64,000 bases of DNA from Pseudomonas furukawaii (GCF_002355475.1 NZ_AP014862.1:2914001-2978000); one strand, 5' to 3'; counted from the first letter of the stretch, positions 38,988 to 48,980 are shown. The notes: generated by a model from the sequence alone, not told the origin. Made by a program: numbers and translations.

Positions 38988-40205
38988 TTGATTAGGGTGC
39001 TGGTGGTCGATGACCACGATCTGGTACGAATGGGGATCACCCGCATGCTGGCCGACGTCGATGGCTTGCAGGTGGTGGGGCAGGCCGACAGTGGCGAAGA
39101 GGCCTTGAAGAAGGCTCGAGAGCTCAAGCCCGATGTGGTGCTGATGGATGTGAAGATGCCAGGCATCGGAGGGTTGGAAGCGACACGCAAACTGTTGCGT
39201 CGTGTGCTGGGCAGCAAGAACTTCTTTCCCCAGGTGGCCATCGAGGAGGAGGCAGGGGACATCCTTTCCGCCTTCATAGGCCAGTACTACCTCGGAAACC
39301 AGGAGCGCGATCTGCCTTCGGAGCTGATCGTGAACACCACCCATGAGGATTTTCCCACCCTCGTGGCCGCGATCGCGGAGCTGCGCGGGCGGGAAATCAG
39401 CATCAGCCATAGCGTAAGGGCCACCCGGGCGCGCTGGCAGCAGTTGGCCGTCACCAATGCGGAGCAGGCGCTGGCCGCGCGGCTGGCGAATCGCCAACAC
39501 ACGGCTGCCCGTTTCGATGCGCTGGCGGAGGCGCTTGGCCTGGACGAGGCACCTCAGCGGCTGGAGTGCTATGACATCAGTCACTCCAGCGGCGAGGCGA
39601 CCGTGGCCTCCTGCGTTGTATTCGGTCCGGAGGGTCCGCTGAAGTCGGACTATCGCCGCTACAACATCGAAGGCGTCACGGCGGGCGATGACTACGCGGC
39701 GATGCATCAGGCATTGACCCGTCGTTTCAGCAAACTCAAAGATGGTGAGGGCAAGTTGCCCGACGTCCTGCTGGTGGACGGCGGCAAAGGACAGCTGGCT
39801 ATGGCGCAGGAGGTCCTGGAGGAGCTGGCGGTGCCAGAACTCATTCTGCTTGGGGTGGCCAAGGGTGTGACCCGCAAGCCAGGCTTCGAGACGCTCTATC
39901 TCAACGATGCCGCCCATGAGTTCACCTTGCCGGCGGACTCTCCCGCTCTGCACCTGATCCAGCAGATCCGCGACGAAGCGCACCGATTTGCGATCACCGG
40001 CCATCGGGCGCGTCGCGGAAAGGCGCGTCGTACATCCAGCCTGGAAGAGGTGGCCGGGGTAGGGCCCAAGCGTCGTCGCGAGCTGCTCAAGCATTTCGGT
40101 GGGTTGCAGGAGTTGAGCAGGGCCAGTATCGAAGAAATTGCCAAAGCACCGGGCATCAGTAAAAAGCTGGCGGAGTCGATTTATGCCGCCTTGCACAGCG
40201 AGTAG
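38988..40205 (+). pseudogene. gacA-uvrC: In-frame gacA'-'uvrC deletion fusion
   Basis: Residues 1-71 are the start of GacA (TTG start; [14 protein letters not shown], phosphoacceptor D54 in [21 protein letters not shown] is kept). From residue 72 ([11 protein letters not shown]) it is UvrC from about its residue 275 to the end, including the RNase-H-like nuclease ([17 protein letters not shown]) and two HhH motifs. GacA loses the rest of its receiver and its LuxR-type helix-turn-helix; UvrC loses the GIY-YIG nuclease and UvrB-binding region. In pseudomonads gacA lies directly upstream of uvrC, so a single deletion of roughly 1.3 kb explains it. Neither protein should work normally. Confidence 0.9.
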
Positions 40206-40237
40206 AATGCCGCCTTCCCTCAGACCCAGCCGTAGCG

Positions 40238-40798
40238 ATGAATATTCCTAACCTGCTCACTGTTCTGCGCGTACTGCTCATCCCCGTTTTCATATTCCTC
40301 TTCTACCTGCCGTTTTCCTGGAGCTACCTGGCTGCCAGCGTGGTCTTCGCCATTGCAGCGGTCACCGACTGGTTCGATGGCTATCTCGCCCGTCGTTGGC
40401 AGCAGAGCACGCCATTCGGTGCCTTCCTCGACCCGGTCGCGGACAAGCTGATGGTGGCGGTGGCCCTGGTGTTGCTGGTGGAGGAGCATCACAACCTGTG
40501 GTTGACGCTGCCAGCAGCCATCATCATCGGGCGTGAGATCGTGGTCTCCGCGTTGCGAGAGTGGATGGCTGAACTGGGCGCCCGTGCGCATGTAGCGGTG
40601 TCCAATCTTGGAAAGTGGAAGACGGCCGCCCAGATGCTGGCCCTGGTGATCCTCCTGGCCAATCCGCCGCTTATCAATTTCTGGGTGGGGCTGGGTTATT
40701 TCCTGCTGATCCTGGCAGCGGCACTGACCCTCTGGTCGATGCTGCACTACCTCCTGGCCGCCTGGCCGCACCTGCGGCCAGACCCGCAAGAAAAATAA
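40238..40798 (+). CDS. pgsA: CDP-diacylglycerol-glycerol-3-phosphate phosphatidyltransferase
   Basis: 186 residues, multi-pass membrane protein. Contains the CDP-alcohol phosphotransferase motif D-G-x2-A-R-x8-G-x3-D-x3-D (D-G-Y-L-A-R-R, then G-A-F-L-D-P-V-A-D). Makes phosphatidylglycerophosphate, the first committed step to phosphatidylglycerol and cardiolipin. Follows uvrC as in P. aeruginosa, 32 bases downstream. Confidence 0.95.
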   Translation: MNIPNLLTVLRVLLIPVFIFLFYLPFSWSYLAASVVFAIAAVTDWFDGYLARRWQQSTPFGAFLDPVADKLMVAVALVLLVEEHHNLWLTLPAAIIIGREIVVSALREWMAELGARAHVAVSNLGKWKTAAQMLALVILLANPPLINFWVGLGYFLLILAAALTLWSMLHYLLAAWPHLRPDPQEK

Positions 40799-40819
40799 AA
40801 GTTTTTTTGAATCAAGGGG

Positions 40820-40847
40820 TTGACGGCTGTTCTTGTTGCTATAGAAT
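40820..40847 (+). promoter_or_regulatory. Sigma-70 promoter for the tRNA cluster
   Basis: TTGACG (40820-40825), 16-base spacer, TAGAAT (40842-40847), 33 bases upstream of tRNA-Gly. Confidence 0.7.
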
Positions 40848-40879
40848 GGCGCCCGTCTTCAGCGCAAACCGAAGACGAC

Positions 40880-40955
<76 letters not shown>

Positions 40956-40989
40956 GTTTCACGCGATGACCTCTCTGGGGTTGTTGTAA

Positions 40990-41063
40990 GGCCGGATGGC
41001 AGAGTGGTCATGCAGCGGATTGCAAATCCGTGTACGCCGGTTCGATTCCGACTTCGGCCTCCA
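40990..41063 (+). tRNA. tRNA-Cys (GCA)
   Basis: 74 bases with encoded CCA; acceptor GGCCGGA with TTCGGCC, anticodon loop TTGCAAA, T-loop TTCGATT. Confidence 0.96.
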
Positions 41064-41066
41064 TCT

Positions 41067-41104
41067 AAAAAGCCCCGTAGATCAAAAGTCTACGGGGCTT
41101 TTTT
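41067..41104 (+). terminator. Rho-independent terminator after tRNA-Cys
   Basis: AGCCCCGTAGA / TCTACGGGGCT stem followed by a run of T; A-run upstream, so it may act in both directions. Confidence 0.88.
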
Positions 41105-41246
41105 CATGGGCTTGAATAAGTTGCTCCAGATGCCAACCGCTCGCCTGTGGCCGTTGGGAACGAGAAGGGCGTTGAATCATGCCTAAGTGATTGATTCAGA
41201 ATTTTATTTGGGCTTAAATCAGCGCCCTGCACCATATGCCCCTCCT

Positions 41247-41332
41247 GCCCGGATGGCGAAATCGGTATACGCAGAGCACTTAAAATGCTTCGCCCTTTGG
41301 GCTTGCGGGTTCGAGTCCCGCTCCGGGCACCA
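41247..41332 (+). tRNA. tRNA-Leu (TAA)
   Basis: 86 bases including long variable arm and encoded CCA; acceptor GCCCGGA/TCCGGGC, anticodon loop CTTAAAA, T-loop TTCGAGT. It lies after the terminator at 41067 and may have its own promoter. Confidence 0.96.
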
Positions 41333-41876
41333 TTTCAATATCAATACCTTGCGCATCCCTTCTCGAAAAATTCCTGGTTAGGCAACCTGGGGGTTCCAGC
41401 AAGGGTTCTTCTCGGAAGCAATCGATCTAATTCCTTGCACGAACCTTTGCTAGCCTGAGATTCAGTAGGTGGATACGCAGACTGATGCGCAAGCGGATAG
41501 CAAGGAAACGTGGGGCGCGTTCCGAAGGGTACACGGTTAGAAAGATCTCCCGCGATGAGATCCAGCCCTTATGCCGTGTGAAGCAGGAGCCGTGATGGGC
41601 TGCTGTCAGATGCCTGAGAAACCTTGTAAGCCGGAAACCAGCACCGGCCACCTACTTCAAATTTCTCCTGGGGCTCGCCTTGTGCGGGCCCTTTTCTTTG
41701 AGGGCGATTTCTAGGGGATTGGCTTTCCTATATGATTTGTCGTCCCACGTCCTAGGACAGAACGGGGGATGTTGTAGAACCTTTCGCATGATTGGCAGGA
41801 CTAAGACTGAAATCCACAGTCGTCTTGAGCGTGCGTTGAAAACGCCTGGGCGACCCAGGCGCAGGAGAGGAAACGA
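41333..41876. other. About 540 bases without a confident gene
   Basis: After tRNA-Leu. A plus-strand frame at 41484-41594 encodes a 36-residue basic peptide (M-R-K-R-I-A-R-K-R-G), without a clear ribosome binding site. The rest shows no tRNA, repeat or coding signal that I can support. Confidence 0.4.
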
Positions 41877-42161
41877 ATGGAATCGAAAGATCAGGATCTG
41901 GTGCGCTTGCTCAGCCTGACCACCCGAAGTCTCACGCACCTGACGGCGGCGATGAGCGAAATGTCCTTCGAGATGATGCGCAGTGACGACCCGGCGGTTA
42001 AGAGCGCGGGCCGGCGCATGATCGATCACCTGGCCTTCATTGGCGCGGGGCTCGATCAGCACTGGGAGTCCCTGGCCGCGTACAGCGATCTGCCCGTTCC
42101 GTACGAGAGTGCGGAGCCCCTGGTGGAGATGGAACTCAACGTGCTTCCCCAGGAATCCTGA
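41877..42161 (+). CDS. Hypothetical conserved protein, 94 aa
   Basis: 94 residues, helical (L-V-R-L-L-S-L-T-T-R-S-L-T-H-L-T-A-A-M-S-E-M-S), acidic C-terminus. GGAGAGGAAACGA precedes the ATG. It sits upstream of ugd, where P. aeruginosa also has a small hypothetical gene. No domain recognised. Confidence 0.75.
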   Translation: MESKDQDLVRLLSLTTRSLTHLTAAMSEMSFEMMRSDDPAVKSAGRRMIDHLAFIGAGLDQHWESLAAYSDLPVPYESAEPLVEMELNVLPQES

Positions 42162-42257
42162 CCGCTACTTTCCCATTACTTTTTTTCGTCATGCCGGCGT
42201 CACGCGCTTGCCATGGCGCTTGGATGGAATCCGCTTATCGAAGTGGAGGTTCCAGCC

Positions 42258-43619
42258 ATGCGACTGTGCGTGATCGGTGCGGGATACGTGGGATTGGTGA
42301 CGGCGACCTGCTTCGCCGAGATGGGGAATCAGGTGATGTGCGTGGAGCGCGATCCGTTTCGCCTCGCACGTCTGGCCAAGGGGCAAGCGCCGCTCTACGA
42401 GCCAGGCCTGGAATCCATGCTCCAGGACCAGGTTGCGGCAGGACGACTGGGCTTTACCGCGTCGTTGGCGGAGGGGATCGACCGCGCAGATGTCATCTTC
42501 ATCGCCGTGGGCACGCCCAGCGGCGAGGATGGCTCGGCTGATCTTTCCCATGTCCTCGAAGTCGCCGAAGAGCTGGGCGCCGGCCTGAAGCGGCCCTGCC
42601 TGGTGGTGGACAAGTCCACGGTCCCCGTGGGCACCGCGGAGCGTGTCGCGGACCGGATCCACAGCGGACTGGCTGCGCGGGGGCTCGGTTTCCGGGTGGA
42701 GGTGGCAAGTAACCCCGAGTTTCTCAAGGAAGGTTCGGCCATCGAGGACTTCATGCGCCCGGATCGGGTCGTCATTGGCTGCGAGAGTCCGGAGGCCGCC
42801 GAGTGCCTGCGGCGCCTGTACGCGCCGTTCCTGCGCAACCACGACCGGTTGCTGGTCATGGGGCTGCGTGCGGCGGAATTCACCAAATATGCCGCCAATG
42901 CCTTTCTGGCCACCAAGATTTCCTTCATGAACGAGATGGCGGGCATCTGCGCTCGCCTCGAGGTGGACATCGAGGAAGTGCGGCGCGGCGTGGGCAGTGA
43001 CAAGCGCATCGGTACCCATTTCATCTACGCGGGTTGTGGCTATGGCGGTTCCTGCTTTCCCAAGGATGTACGCGCGCTGATCCGAACGGCTGAGCAGGAG
43101 GGGATCGAGCCGGGCATCCTGCGTGCCGTAGAGGCGCGCAATGCCTTGCAGAAAACCCTCCTGTACCAGTCCGTGCGGGAGCACTTCAACGGATTCCTGA
43201 AGGGCAGGGTGATCGCACTCTGGGGGCTGGCGTTCAAGCCGGGAACGGATGACTTGCGCGAGGCGCCGAGCCTGGTGCTGCTGGAGGCCCTGTTGCAGGC
43301 CGGAGCGAGGGTCCGTGCCCATGACCCGGTGGCCAACGCCGGGGTGGCGGCGCGCTTTCCCCGGGCGGTGGAGACCGGGCAGTTGCGACTGGATGACTCC
43401 CCCTACGAGGTCACGGACGGCGCCGACGCCCTGGTCCTGGTAACCGAATGGAAGCAATTCCGGCAGCCGAACTTCGAGCGAATTCGTGGTCTCATGCGCA
43501 TGCCCGTGATCTTCGATGGACGCAATCTCTACGAGCCGGAACAACTGGTGGAGTCAGGGTTCGTCTATCGGGGCGTCGGACGGCCCCAGAGGGGCCATTG
43601 TAAGGCGACTGCGGCGTGA
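42258..43619 (+). CDS. ugd: UDP-glucose 6-dehydrogenase
   Basis: 453 residues. N-terminal NAD-binding G-A-G-Y-V-G-L, catalytic cysteine in G-C-G-Y-G-G-S-C-F-P-K-D, and C-terminal Rossmann half (W-G-L-A-F-K-P-G-T-D-D-L-R). Oxidises UDP-glucose to UDP-glucuronate for polysaccharide and lipid A modification. ATG 42258 is chosen: GTGGAGG is 11 bases upstream and M-R-L-C-V-I-G-A-G begins the fold directly. galU, which makes its substrate, is 49 bases downstream. Confidence 0.95.
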   Translation: MRLCVIGAGYVGLVTATCFAEMGNQVMCVERDPFRLARLAKGQAPLYEPGLESMLQDQVAAGRLGFTASLAEGIDRADVIFIAVGTPSGEDGSADLSHVLEVAEELGAGLKRPCLVVDKSTVPVGTAERVADRIHSGLAARGLGFRVEVASNPEFLKEGSAIEDFMRPDRVVIGCESPEAAECLRRLYAPFLRNHDRLLVMGLRAAEFTKYAANAFLATKISFMNEMAGICARLEVDIEEVRRGVGSDKRIGTHFIYAGCGYGGSCFPKDVRALIRTAEQEGIEPGILRAVEARNALQKTLLYQSVREHFNGFLKGRVIALWGLAFKPGTDDLREAPSLVLLEALLQAGARVRAHDPVANAGVAARFPRAVETGQLRLDDSPYEVTDGADALVLVTEWKQFRQPNFERIRGLMRMPVIFDGRNLYEPEQLVESGFVYRGVGRPQRGHCKATAA

Positions 43620-43668
43620 TTAGACTGCGCGCCAAATTGCCACCACACCCACCTTCCCAAGGTTTGAA

Positions 43669-44508
43669 ATGATCAAGAAATGCCTGTTCCCCGCTGCTGG
43701 TTACGGTACCCGCTTCCTGCCGGCCACCAAGGCGATGCCCAAGGAAATGCTGCCGGTGGTGAACAAGCCACTGATTCAGTATGGCGTTGAAGAGGCCCTG
43801 GACGCCGGTCTCAACGAGATCTCCATCGTCACCGGCCGCGGCAAACGCGCCCTCGAAGACCATTTCGACATCAGCTACGAGCTGGAGCACCAGATCAAGG
43901 GCACCGACAAGGAGAAGTACCTGGTCGGCATCCGTCGCCTGATCGACGAGTGCAGCTTCTCCTACACCCGCCAGGTGGAGATGAAGGGGCTGGGCCACGC
44001 CATCCTCAGTGGACGGCCGCTGATCGGCGACGAACCCTTCGCCGTCGTACTGGCGGACGACCTGTGCCTGAACCTGGCCGGTGACGGTGTCCTGACCCAG
44101 ATGGTCAAGCTGTACAACCAGTTCCGCTGCTCCATCGTCGCCATCCAGGAAGTGCCCCGCGAGGAGACCTCCAAGTACGGCGTCATTGCCGGCGAGATGA
44201 TCCGTGACGACATCTTCCGCGTGAACAGCATGGTGGAGAAGCCCAAGCCGGAGGACGCGCCATCCAACCTGGCCATCATCGGCCGTTACATCCTGACGCC
44301 GGACATCTTCAAGCTCATCGAGGAAACCGAGCCGGGCAAGGGTGGCGAGATCCAGATCACCGACGCCCTGATGAAGCAGGCCCAGGATGGCTGCGTGCTG
44401 GCCTACAAGTTCAAGGGCAAGCGATTCGACTGCGGCGGAGCCGAAGGCTACATCGAGGCCACCAATTACTGCTTCGAAAACCTCTACAAGACCGGCAAGG
44501 CGTACTGA
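43669..44508 (+). CDS. galU: UTP-glucose-1-phosphate uridylyltransferase
   Basis: 279 residues. Nucleotidyltransferase signature G-Y-G-T-R-F-L-P-A-T-K-A-M-P-K-E-M and substrate site V-M-x-x-K-P-type V-E-K-P-K-P-E-D. Makes UDP-glucose. A strong terminator follows. Confidence 0.97.
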   Translation: MIKKCLFPAAGYGTRFLPATKAMPKEMLPVVNKPLIQYGVEEALDAGLNEISIVTGRGKRALEDHFDISYELEHQIKGTDKEKYLVGIRRLIDECSFSYTRQVEMKGLGHAILSGRPLIGDEPFAVVLADDLCLNLAGDGVLTQMVKLYNQFRCSIVAIQEVPREETSKYGVIAGEMIRDDIFRVNSMVEKPKPEDAPSNLAIIGRYILTPDIFKLIEETEPGKGGEIQITDALMKQAQDGCVLAYKFKGKRFDCGGAEGYIEATNYCFENLYKTGKAY

Positions 44509-44520
44509 TCGCCATTGCTG

Positions 44521-44554
44521 CGAACAGGCCGCCTTCGGGCGGCCTGTTCGTTTT
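44521..44554 (+). terminator. Terminator after galU
   Basis: 13-bp stem CGAACAGGCCGCC / GGCGGCCTGTTCG with TTCG loop, followed by TTTT. Confidence 0.92.
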
Positions 44555-44573
44555 CAGTCAGGTCATTTCCGGA

Positions 44574-44996
44574 TCATGGGATCGGCATCGCCTCCGATCC
44601 CGGTCCCAATGGCTGGCCGTAACTGAACTCCACGTAGTTTCCCGCCGGGTCCTTGAGCCCACAGTAGTAGCCCACCGGATAGGGCTCGTCCCTGGGGGCC
44701 CAGATCAGGCACCCCGTCGCTTCGGCGCGGCGGGCGATGTCGTCCACCTGCTCGCGGCTATCCACGGCGAAGCCGAAATGGCTGTAGTCGGTGGGCGCCA
44801 GGTTGCGGTCCTGGCCGCCGGGCATGATGACGAAGATGAAACTGTGTTCCTTGCCCGGCTCCGCCATCCAGACGATCTTCGAACCCTTGGCGGCGCGCTC
44901 GTGGATCACCCGCATGCCGCAGAAGGTTTCGTAGAAACGGACGCAGGGCTCCAGCTCCGGTACATGCAGGGCCACGTGGGTGAGGGTAGGGCGCAT
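44574..44996 (-). CDS. VOC-family (glyoxalase/dioxygenase-like) protein
   Basis: 140 residues with the paired beta-alpha-beta-beta-beta units of the vicinal oxygen chelate fold: T-H-V-A-L-H-V-P-E-L (metal His), F-G-F-A-V-D near 83, and K-D-P-A-G-N-Y-V-E-F-S (metal Glu). Fits the P. aeruginosa gene between galU and gor. Substrate unknown. GGAGACG... precedes the ATG at 44996. Confidence 0.85.
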   Translation of the reverse strand: MRPTLTHVALHVPELEPCVRFYETFCGMRVIHERAAKGSKIVWMAEPGKEHSFIFVIMPGGQDRNLAPTDYSHFGFAVDSREQVDDIARRAEATGCLIWAPRDEPYPVGYYCGLKDPAGNYVEFSYGQPLGPGSEAMPIP

Positions 44997-45090
44997 GGTC
45001 GTCTCCTGTTCGATGCTTTCAGGATAGGCCCGGCAACTGGTCAGGTGCATATCTTCCGGTATGCTGGCGGCTTGTTTCTGGAGGCTTGCC

Positions 45091-46449
45091 ATGGATTACG
45101 ACTTCGACCTTTTCGTCATAGGTGCCGGTTCCGGCGGTGTACGTGCGGCGCGCTTCGCGGCCGGATTCGGGGCGCGCGTGGCGATCGCCGAAAGCCGCTA
45201 CCTGGGCGGCACCTGCGTGAACGTCGGCTGCGTGCCGAAGAAGCTGCTGGTCTACGGTGCCCATTTCTCCGAGGACTTCGAGCAGGCCAGTGGCTTCGGC
45301 TGGTCCCTGGGCGAGGCGAATTTCAGCTGGCCCACGCTGATCGCCAACAAGAACCGCGAGATCCATCGTCTCAACGGCATCTACCGCAACCTGCTGGTGA
45401 ACAGCGGCGTCACGCTGCTGGAAGGCCACGCCCGACTGCTGGACCCGAACAGCGTCGAGGTGGCCGGCCAACGCTGCACGGCCAGGAACATCCTCATCGC
45501 CACTGGCGGCTGGCCGCAGATACCGGACATCCCGGGCCGTGAGCTGGCCATCAGCTCCAACGAGGCCTTCTTCCTCGAGCAGCTGCCCAAGCGCGTACTG
45601 GTGGTGGGCGGCGGCTATATCGCCGTGGAGTTCGCGTCCATCTTCCAGGGCCTGGGCGCCCGGACGTCGTTGCTCTATCGGCGCGAACTCTTCCTGCGGG
45701 GCTTCGACGACGCCGTGCGCGTCCACCTGCGGGACGAGCTGTCGAAGAAGGGCATGGACCTGCAGTTCAACGCCGATATCGCCCGCATCGACAAACAGCC
45801 CGATGGCAGCCTCCTGGCCACGCTCAAGGATGGCCGCCACCTGGAAACCGACTGCGTCTTCTACGCCACCGGCCGTCGTCCGATGCTCGATAACCTGGGC
45901 CTGGAGAACACCGGCGTCGAGCTGGACGAGCGCGGCTTCATCAAGGTGAGCGACCTTTTCCAGACCTCCGAACCCTCGATCCTCGCGCTCGGCGACGTGA
46001 TCGGCCGCGTGCAGCTCACCCCGGTGGCGCTGGCTGAAGGCATGGCGGTGGCGCGCCGCCTGTTCAAGCCGGAGGAGTACCGTCCGGTGGACTACGACGG
46101 CATTCCCACCGCTGTTTTCAGCCTGCCCAACATAGGCACAGTGGGCCTGACCGAGCAGCAGGCCCGTGCTCGGGGCCACAAGGTCCGGATCTTCGAAAGC
46201 CGCTTCCGGCCGATGAAGCTGACCCTCACCGAAAACCAGGAGCGCACCCTGATGAAACTGGTGGTCGACGCCGAGTCCGACCGCGTCCTGGGCTGCCACA
46301 TGGTCGGCCCGGAAGCCGGCGAGATCATCCAGGGGCTGGCGGTCGCGCTCAAGGCCGGTGCCACCAAGCGCATCTTCGACGAGACCATCGGCGTGCATCC
46401 CACCGCCGCCGAGGAATTTGTGACCCTGCGTACCCCGGTCGGTGCCTGA
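45091..46449 (+). CDS. gor: Glutathione reductase
   Basis: 452 residues. FAD motif G-A-G-S-G-G, redox disulfide [17 protein letters not shown] motif G-G-G-Y-I-A-V-E-F and the C-terminal H-P-T-A-A-E-E of the partner active site. Reduces GSSG with NADPH in the cytoplasm. GGAGG lies 7 bases before the ATG. Confidence 0.96.
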   Translation: MDYDFDLFVIGAGSGGVRAARFAAGFGARVAIAESRYLGGTCVNVGCVPKKLLVYGAHFSEDFEQASGFGWSLGEANFSWPTLIANKNREIHRLNGIYRNLLVNSGVTLLEGHARLLDPNSVEVAGQRCTARNILIATGGWPQIPDIPGRELAISSNEAFFLEQLPKRVLVVGGGYIAVEFASIFQGLGARTSLLYRRELFLRGFDDAVRVHLRDELSKKGMDLQFNADIARIDKQPDGSLLATLKDGRHLETDCVFYATGRRPMLDNLGLENTGVELDERGFIKVSDLFQTSEPSILALGDVIGRVQLTPVALAEGMAVARRLFKPEEYRPVDYDGIPTAVFSLPNIGTVGLTEQQARARGHKVRIFESRFRPMKLTLTENQERTLMKLVVDAESDRVLGCHMVGPEAGEIIQGLAVALKAGATKRIFDETIGVHPTAAEEFVTLRTPVGA

Positions 46450-46454
46450 CCTGA

Positions 46455-47078
46455 ATGGAACAACTCTTCTACCTATCCGACCTGTTTGGCGTGGCGGTCT
46501 TCGCCATCACCGGCGCGCTCATGGCCGGGCGCAAATCCATGGACCTGTTCGGGGTGCTGGTGATCGCCGTCATCACCGCCCTGGGCGGCGGTACCCTGCG
46601 CGACGTGATCCTCGGCAACCACCCGGTCAGCTGGATTCGCGATGACACCTACATCCTGGTCGCCTCCCTGGCGGCCGTGGGCACGGTGATCTGGGTACGC
46701 CTGACCCGTCCCATCAACGAAACCGGATTGCTCCTGGCCGACGCCTTCGGTCTTGCCGTGTTCTCCGTCTACGGCACCGAAGTCGCGCTGCAGCACGGCC
46801 TGCAGCCCGGCACCGCAGTGATCATGGGCGTGATCACCGGCGTGGGCGGCGGGGTGATGCGCGACATCATCTGCAACGAGGTGCCGCTGATCTTCCAGAA
46901 AGAGATCTACGCCATCGCCTGCATCGCCGGCTCCCTGGTGTTCATCGGCCTGCGGGAAATCGCTGTGCCGGGCTGGCTGGGAACCTCGATGGCGATGCTG
47001 GTGGTGCTGCTGATCCGCCTGGCCGCCATCCACTGGAAACTCTCGCTGCCGCGTTTCCACCTCCTCGACCGGGACTGA
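46455..47078 (+). CDS. TRIC/UPF0126-family membrane protein
   Basis: 207 residues with seven predicted membrane helices in two repeats; both repeats carry the family motif G-G-G-T-L-R-D-V and G-G-G-V-M-R-D-I. Bacterial TRIC homologues form trimeric cation (K+) channels. Starts 5 bases after gor and is probably cotranscribed. Confidence 0.9.
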   Translation: MEQLFYLSDLFGVAVFAITGALMAGRKSMDLFGVLVIAVITALGGGTLRDVILGNHPVSWIRDDTYILVASLAAVGTVIWVRLTRPINETGLLLADAFGLAVFSVYGTEVALQHGLQPGTAVIMGVITGVGGGVMRDIICNEVPLIFQKEIYAIACIAGSLVFIGLREIAVPGWLGTSMAMLVVLLIRLAAIHWKLSLPRFHLLDRD

Positions 47079-47082
47079 CGCC

Positions 47083-47463
47083 ATGCTCGAACGCCTGGAC
47101 CATCTGGTCCTCACCGTCGCGGACATTGCCCGCACCCTGGACTTCTACCAGCGGGTGTTGGGGATGCGCCACGAAACCTTCGGCAACGGTCGACACGCCC
47201 TCGCGTTCGGCCAACAGAAGTTCAACCTTCACCAGGCCGGCCAGGAGTTCGAGCCGAAGGCGGCTCATCCCTTGCCCGGCGCCATCGACCTTTGCCTGAT
47301 CACGCGATGGCCCCTGGAACGGGTGCTGGAGCACCTGGCGGAGCAGGGTGTCGAGGTGGAGGAGGGGCCGGTGATGCGCACGGGCGCACTGGGTCCCATC
47401 GAGTCCGTGTATTTCCGCGACCCGGACGGCAACCTGATCGAGGTCAGCCGGTACCCGGACTAG
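47083..47463 (+). CDS. VOC-family protein, 126 aa
   Basis: 126 residues: L-D-H-L-V-L-T-V-A-D-I at the N-terminus with metal His, F-N-L-H-Q-A-G and a final F-R-D-P-D-G-N-L-I-E-V-S with metal Glu. Belongs to the glyoxalase/fosfomycin-resistance-like group. Starts 4 bases after the TRIC gene. Substrate unknown. Confidence 0.88.
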   Translation: MLERLDHLVLTVADIARTLDFYQRVLGMRHETFGNGRHALAFGQQKFNLHQAGQEFEPKAAHPLPGAIDLCLITRWPLERVLEHLAEQGVEVEEGPVMRTGALGPIESVYFRDPDGNLIEVSRYPD

Positions 47464-47563
47464 CGCTCCACCCCGGGGCGATTCATCAGGGGCGCTGGCG
47501 AAATCCGGCAAACACGCAACACTGGTTGCAGCCGCCTTCCATTGCCCAGGCCGGAGTACGCCC

Positions 47564-48373
47564 ATGAACAGAGTCGCCCTGCTGCTCGCGCTGCTTGCCG
47601 GCGCGGGCCTTGCCCACGCGGAGATCATGACCCGCGAGATTCCCTACAAGGCCCCCGATGGAACCGCCCTGATCGGCTACCACGCCTACGACGATGCGCT
47701 GGCCGGCAAACGCCCCGGCGTGGTGGTCGTCCATGAATGGTGGGGCCTGAACGACTACGCCAAGCGCCGCGCCCGTGACCTCGCCGCCCTCGGCTACAGC
47801 GCGCTGGCCATCGACATGTACGGCGACGGCAAGAACACCGAGCACCCGGCCGATGCCCAGGCCTTCATGCAGGCCGCGCTGGCCAGTGCGCCCGCCGCGA
47901 AGGCGCGCTTCCTCGCCGGGCTCGAACTGCTCAAGGCCCAGCCCCAGACCGACCCGGACCGCCTCGCCGCCATTGGCTACTGCTTTGGCGGCAAGGTGGT
48001 CCTGGACATGGCGCGCCAGGGCGTGCCCCTGGCCGCGGTGGTGAGCTTTCATGGCGCACTGGCCACCACCACGCCGGCCACCCCCGGCAGCGTCAAGGCC
48101 AAGGTCCTGGTGGAACACGGTGGCAAGGACAGCCTGGTGCCCGCCAGTGCGGTGAATGCCTTCAAGGCCGAGTTCGACCAGGCCAAGGCCGACTACCGCG
48201 TGGTGATCCAGCCCAACGCCAAGCACAGCTTCACCAATCCCGACGCCGATCGCCTGAGCCATGCCGGCCATGGCGACGAGAAGGGACCTGACCTGGGCTA
48301 CAGCCAGGTGGCGGACGAGAACGCCTGGGCCGATATGCAGGCCCTGTTCAAGGAGGTCTTCCCGCAGCCGTGA
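47564..48373 (+). CDS. Exported dienelactone hydrolase-family protein
   Basis: 269 residues with a signal peptide (V-A-L-L-L-A-L-L-A-G-A-G-L-A-H-A). Alpha/beta-hydrolase triad: Cys in G-Y-C-F-G-G, Asp in H-G-G-K-D-S, His in N-A-K-H-S-F-T-N-P. Nucleophile Cys instead of Ser identifies the dienelactone hydrolase class. Periplasmic; substrate unknown. Confidence 0.9.
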   Translation: MNRVALLLALLAGAGLAHAEIMTREIPYKAPDGTALIGYHAYDDALAGKRPGVVVVHEWWGLNDYAKRRARDLAALGYSALAIDMYGDGKNTEHPADAQAFMQAALASAPAAKARFLAGLELLKAQPQTDPDRLAAIGYCFGGKVVLDMARQGVPLAAVVSFHGALATTTPATPGSVKAKVLVEHGGKDSLVPASAVNAFKAEFDQAKADYRVVIQPNAKHSFTNPDADRLSHAGHGDEKGPDLGYSQVADENAWADMQALFKEVFPQP

Positions 48374-48470
48374 CACCTGGCCGGGCGGCCTTCGAACGGC
48401 GCGGGCTGCCTTGGCATTCGCCGTCCATCGACTAGAGTTTCGAGGACGGCAACGTTCGCAGGGGTTGGGC

Positions 48471-48980
48471 ATGTTCAATGCCATGGGCGCCTACATCAGG
48501 GCAGTGGAAGGGCTTAACCGCGTGGTTGGCCGCTTCACCATGTACCTGATCTTCGCGATGCTCGCCGTCCTGCTGTACTCCTCGATCTCCAAGGCCTTCT
48601 TCCAGCCTTCCATCTGGACCCTGGAGTCCGCCCAGTTCCTCATGGTCGCCTACTTCCTACTGGGCGGCGCCTATTCGATGCAGCTGGACGCCCACGTCCG
48701 CATGGACCTCATCTACTCCCGCTTCAGCCTTCGCTCCCGGGCGCTGATCGACGTGCTCACAGCGGGCTTCCTGCTGTTCTACCTGGTGATGCTGCTCTAC
48801 GGCGGCTTCTCGTCCACCCAGTACGCCCTCGAGTACAAGGAGACCAGCTACTCGTCCTGGTCGCCGCAGATGGCCCCGATCAAGGTGGTGATGACCGTCG
48901 GCATCCTGCTGATGATGCTCCAGGCCATCGCCAACTTCTTTCGCGACCTGGGGCTGATCCTGGGCAGGGAGTTCCCATGA
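48471..48980 (+). CDS. dctQ: TRAP transporter small membrane subunit (DctQ)
   Basis: 169 residues with four membrane helices; Q-F-L-M-V-A-Y-F-L-L-G-G-A-Y near residue 58 and H-V-R-M-D-L-I are DctQ hallmarks. ATGA overlap with DctM. Part of a tripartite ATP-independent uptake system for an organic acid. Confidence 0.92.
   Translation: MFNAMGAYIRAVEGLNRVVGRFTMYLIFAMLAVLLYSSISKAFFQPSIWTLESAQFLMVAYFLLGGAYSMQLDAHVRMDLIYSRFSLRSRALIDVLTAGFLLFYLVMLLYGGFSSTQYALEYKETSYSSWSPQMAPIKVVMTVGILLMMLQAIANFFRDLGLILGREFP

Noticed and set aside
41427-41651. Possible integrase remnant after tRNA-Leu
   Set aside because: No integrase motifs (R-H-R-Y) and no repeat of the tRNA 3' end, so no evidence for a second element there.
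41652-42062. 136-residue minus-strand frame
   Set aside because: Overlaps the better-supported plus-strand gene at 41877 and has no ribosome binding site.
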